The position numbers and the translations under genes are program-made. A stretch of 64,000 nt of DNA, taken from positions 32,014-96,013 of the forward strand of contig CAZMRF010000010.1 of the NCBI GenBank assembly GCA_964568735.1, in the 5' to 3' direction. Positions 62,440 to 64,000 of the stretch are shown here, one piece after another (the first letter of the stretch is position 1; every line of letters begins with the position of its first letter). The stretch is from CAZMRF01 sp964568735 (lineage in GTDB: Bacteria > Acidobacteriota > Polarisedimenticolia > JACPZX01). Under the pieces are notes generated by a model. That model did no database searches, was not told the origin of the DNA, and saw only the letters and a list, made by a program, of their open reading frames with translations.

Positions 62440-63436
62440 GGAGAGGCCATGGCGGGCGCACCAGGTACGGCTCACCCAGGGCCTGATGCGCGTGCCCCGG
62501 AGCCTCCCGAGCGCGCTGTGGAGGTCCGGGTTGATTCGAATCAGCGCGTTGCGCAGCGTCGTCCATGCGCCCGGACTCGCGGAGCCGTCCCTCGAGCGCA
62601 CTCCTCGCAGGAAGCCCGCCGCGCGCGTCCACTGTCCCCGGCTCAGGAGCGCGGCCAGGTGGTCGGGCCACATCGAGGTGTAGCCTCCGAGCAGCTCGTC
62701 GGCTCCCTGCCCATCGAGGATCACCTTGACCCCGGCCCAGGCCGCCTCGCGGAAGACGCGCCTCTGCGCGTAGACGGCCGGCCCCCCGAAGGGCTCGCCC
62801 TGGCTCTCCGCCAGCTCCTCGAGCCCCCCGGCGATGTCGGCGGATCTGAGATGGACCTTGTGAGGCACCGCGCCGGCCGCATCGTTCACCAGGTCGATCC
62901 AGATCTCCTCGCTCACGGCGCCCTGCTCCCCGACGTAGCTGAAGGTGTGGATATCGAGCTTCCTGCCTCCCACCTCGCGCATGGCCATCACGATGGCCGA
63001 CGAGTCGAGGCCGCCCGAGAGCATCGTCCCGACGCGGACGTCGCTGCGCAGGTGGATCTCGACGCTTCGGATGAAGAGATCGCGGAGCGCACTCGCCGCT
63101 TCGTCGAAGGAGAGATCCGCCCTGGCGCGGAAGTCGGGGCTCCAGTAGCAGCCCGTCGAGGTGCGGTCGGGCCGCGCGAGGGCGATCTCCAGCCAGTGAG
63201 CCGGCGGGAGCGCTTCGATGTCCTCGAACATCGTGGATGGGCCGTGATCGGTCAGCCCGTCATTGAGGTAGTCGAGCAGAGCCTGGGGCCGCGCGAGGCG
63301 CCGGACTCCGGGGAAGCCCAGGAGCGGGGGGATCTCGGAGGCGAAGGCCAGCCCCGAAGACGTGCGGGCGATATAGAGGGGCTTGATGCCGAAGGGATCG
63401 CGGGCCAGGAGAAGGCGGCCTTTCTCCACGTCGAGC
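62440..63436 (-). pseudogene. Asparagine synthetase (AsnB-type) fragment, broken at both ends
   Basis: The minus-strand frame carries the middle of a glutamine-hydrolysing asparagine synthetase: GRLLLARDPFGIKPLYIA, the PP-loop VGTMLSGGLDSSAIVMAM, HTFSYVGEQGAVSEE and LDGQGADELLGGYTSMWPDHL. The first 110 or so residues, including MCGIAG with the catalytic Cys, are missing: homology stops exactly at the 21-nt repeat (63437). At the other end homology fades after WCARHGLSP, before the conserved RYEDRNSM block. The open frame continues at both ends only through unrelated DNA, including antisense tRNA. It cannot be functional. Confidence 0.8.
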
Positions 63437-63457
63437 CAGCTTGAACGGCCTATGCGC
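63437..63457 (+). repeat. 21-nt junction repeat, copy B
   Basis: Exact copy of 62023-62043. It joins the truncated N-terminal end of the asparagine synthetase fragment to the tRNA-Leu 3' half. Confidence 0.8.
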
Positions 63458-63465
63458 CGGTTCGC

Positions 63466-63522
63466 CTTAAAATCCCCTGGGGCGCAGGCCCCATGAGAGT
63501 TCGAGCCTCTTCCCCGGCACCA
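63466..63522 (+). pseudogene. 3' half of tRNA-Leu(UAA)
   Basis: The sequence runs from an anticodon loop CTTAAAA (63466-63472, anticodon TAA) through a long variable arm TGGGGC-GCAG-GCCCCA (63478-63493), a T arm GAGAG-TTCGAGC-CTCTT (63495-63511) and acceptor strand CCCCGGC plus A and encoded CCA (63512-63522). This is the 3' part of a class II tRNA-Leu. The matching 5' half (acceptor GCCGGGG, D arm, 5' anticodon stem) is absent; the upstream bases do not pair. It is probably the distal attachment-site copy or a recombination scar of an integrated element. Confidence 0.85.
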
Positions 63523-63605
63523 CCAATCTGCACGGCCCGAGGGGATGCGAGCCAGGGATCCGATGCCTGCAATCCCCCAACAGCGTGACCGACTGGGGGT
63601 CCACC
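63523..63605. other. Short intergenic segment
   Basis: No gene. Arms CCCCCA (63574-63579) and TGGGGG (63594-63599) could form a hairpin with a 14-nt loop. Confidence 0.4.
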
Positions 63606-63643
63606 TTGCACATGATAACAGACCTCTGTATGCTGTTATCATG
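63606..63643 (+). promoter_or_regulatory. VapBC-like promoter embedded in an 11-bp inverted repeat operator
   Basis: TTGCAC (63606-63611) and TATGCT (63629-63634) are 17 nt apart. The perfect arms CATGATAACAG (63611-63621) and CTGTTATCATG (63633-63643) flank an 11-nt spacer and include the antitoxin start codon. The -10 box ends 6 nt before ATG 63641, so the transcript should be leaderless. Autorepression by the ribbon-helix-helix antitoxin is the natural reading. Confidence 0.8.
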
Positions 63644-63865
63644 ATTAGAACCCAGATCAGCCTTCCAGAGGAAGAGTACGAGGCCGCCAAGGAGGAAGCC
63701 AGCAAGCTGGGCATCTCCCTCGCGGAGCTTCTTCGCCGTTCGCTTCGAACCGTCTTGCGCGTCGACGAGTCGAAACTCTGGATGCGTTACGCGGGGATGG
63801 TGGAGTCAGGCGACCCAAACTCGAGCCACAGCATCGACGACGTCGTCTATGGCCAAAAAGACTGA
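63641..63865 (+). CDS. Ribbon-helix-helix antitoxin (VapB-like)
   Basis: The 74-residue protein has a clear RHH DNA-binding N terminus (MIRTQISLPEEEYEAAKEEASKLGISLAELLRRSLR) and a C-terminal toxin-binding tail ending SSHSIDDVVYGQKD. ATG 63641 is preferred to the upstream frame start because the operator ends at it. It overlaps the PIN toxin gene by 17 nt. It should neutralise the toxin and repress the operon. Confidence 0.9.
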   Translation: MIRTQISLPEEEYEAAKEEASKLGISLAELLRRSLRTVLRVDESKLWMRYAGMVESGDPNSSHSIDDVVYGQKD

Positions 63866-64000
63866 GGCCTACGTCGATACGTCCGCGCTCATCTCCCTCG
63901 CGGATCGCTCCGACACACACCACGCGCTCTTCCGACGTCTTTTCTCCGATCCCCCTCGCCTGCTGACGACAACCCTCGTGGTCGCAGAAGGGCACGGCTG
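63849..64000 (+). CDS. PIN-domain toxin (VapC-like), cut by the window edge
   Basis: Only about 50 residues are inside the window: MAKKTEAYVDTSALISLADRS, then HHALFRRLF and LLTTTLVVAEGH. The first PIN acidic residue is the Asp of YVDTSAL, and the second is expected in the TTLVVAEG block (Glu). PIN toxins cleave RNA, often tRNA. The overlap with the antitoxin gene and the shared promoter support a VapBC-type module. Confidence 0.85.
   Translation, partial: MAKKTEAYVDTSALISLADRSDTHHALFRRLFSDPPRLLTTTLVVAEGHG

Noticed and set aside
62305..63444. Plus-strand frame of 379 residues across the asnB fragment
   Set aside because: Asp/Arg/Val-rich shadow of the asparagine synthetase strand.
63458..63714. 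N-terminal extension of the asparagine synthetase frame
   Set aside because: It contains GRGSNSHGACAPGDFK, the typical antisense translation of a tRNA-Leu, so it is not protein-coding.

Overview
The window reads as a chromosome segment of an uncultured, high-G+C (about two thirds G+C by eye), diderm bacterium, most like an Acidobacteriota member or a close relative. The grounds are a complete Kdo (LPS core) pathway, LapA/LapB, outer-membrane barrel and TPR genes, two VWFA-related secreted proteins, a peptidase-MA/beta-propeller/barrel protein and a remnant of a kinase-type beta-propeller, all family types common in that phylum. A run of 10 N at 20697-20706 and a probable small deletion in sucC show that this is a draft assembly, probably metagenomic.

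Layout. 0-7 kb: VWFA protein, a shortened ORF6N-type DNA-binding protein, an HNH protein and a secreted subtilisin with FG-GAP repeats. 7-10 kb (minus): sucC-sucD-ndk, followed by a 71-residue glutaredoxin-like SELENOPROTEIN with an in-frame TGA (7026-7028) and a strong SECIS-like hairpin just after it, all behind a TTGACT/TATAAT promoter. 10-20 kb: SGNH hydrolase, PBP4-type DacB, mdh and icd (more TCA cycle), a membrane/TPR protein, a Tat-type small protein with an amidase, and proline dehydrogenase. 20-30 kb: an ABC-2 exporter, then a Kdo block (kdsB, pyrG, kdsD, kdsC, kdsA and a second KdsC-like phosphatase) leading into lapA-lapB and a DUF4388 gene. 30-46 kb: Xaa-Pro peptidase, HtrA, an NtrC-type regulator translationally linked to an acyl-CoA ligase, thiolase and FadJ-type beta-oxidation set, M1 aminopeptidase, gatB and ftsEX. 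46-58 kb: a minus-strand envelope operon (TPR, CsgG/FlgO-like, protease-propeller-barrel), a VWFA protein divergent from aroA, an SRPBCC-ArsR pair with two matched operators, M20 peptidase plus OPT transporter, and a group 4 glycosyltransferase behind a perfect 21-bp inverted repeat.

58.6-64 kb is an accessory, decayed region: a 51-residue protein overlapping a nucleotidyltransferase gene, a beta-propeller remnant, an IS91-type transposase frameshifted by a 28-nt duplication, an asparagine synthetase fragment broken at both ends, a 3' half of tRNA-Leu(UAA), and a VapBC-like toxin-antitoxin pair running off the right edge. A 21-nt sequence is repeated at two of the junctions.

Working together: the housekeeping parts centre on TCA-cycle flux (sucCD, mdh, icd), fatty-acid and proline or peptide catabolism (fad genes, proline dehydrogenase, OPT-M20, M1 and M24 peptidases) and envelope construction (Kdo, Lap, FtsEX, ABC export). 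Tight ATGA/GTGA overlaps are frequent. Several genes have a TANNNT box only 6-9 nt before the start codon, which suggests leaderless transcripts.
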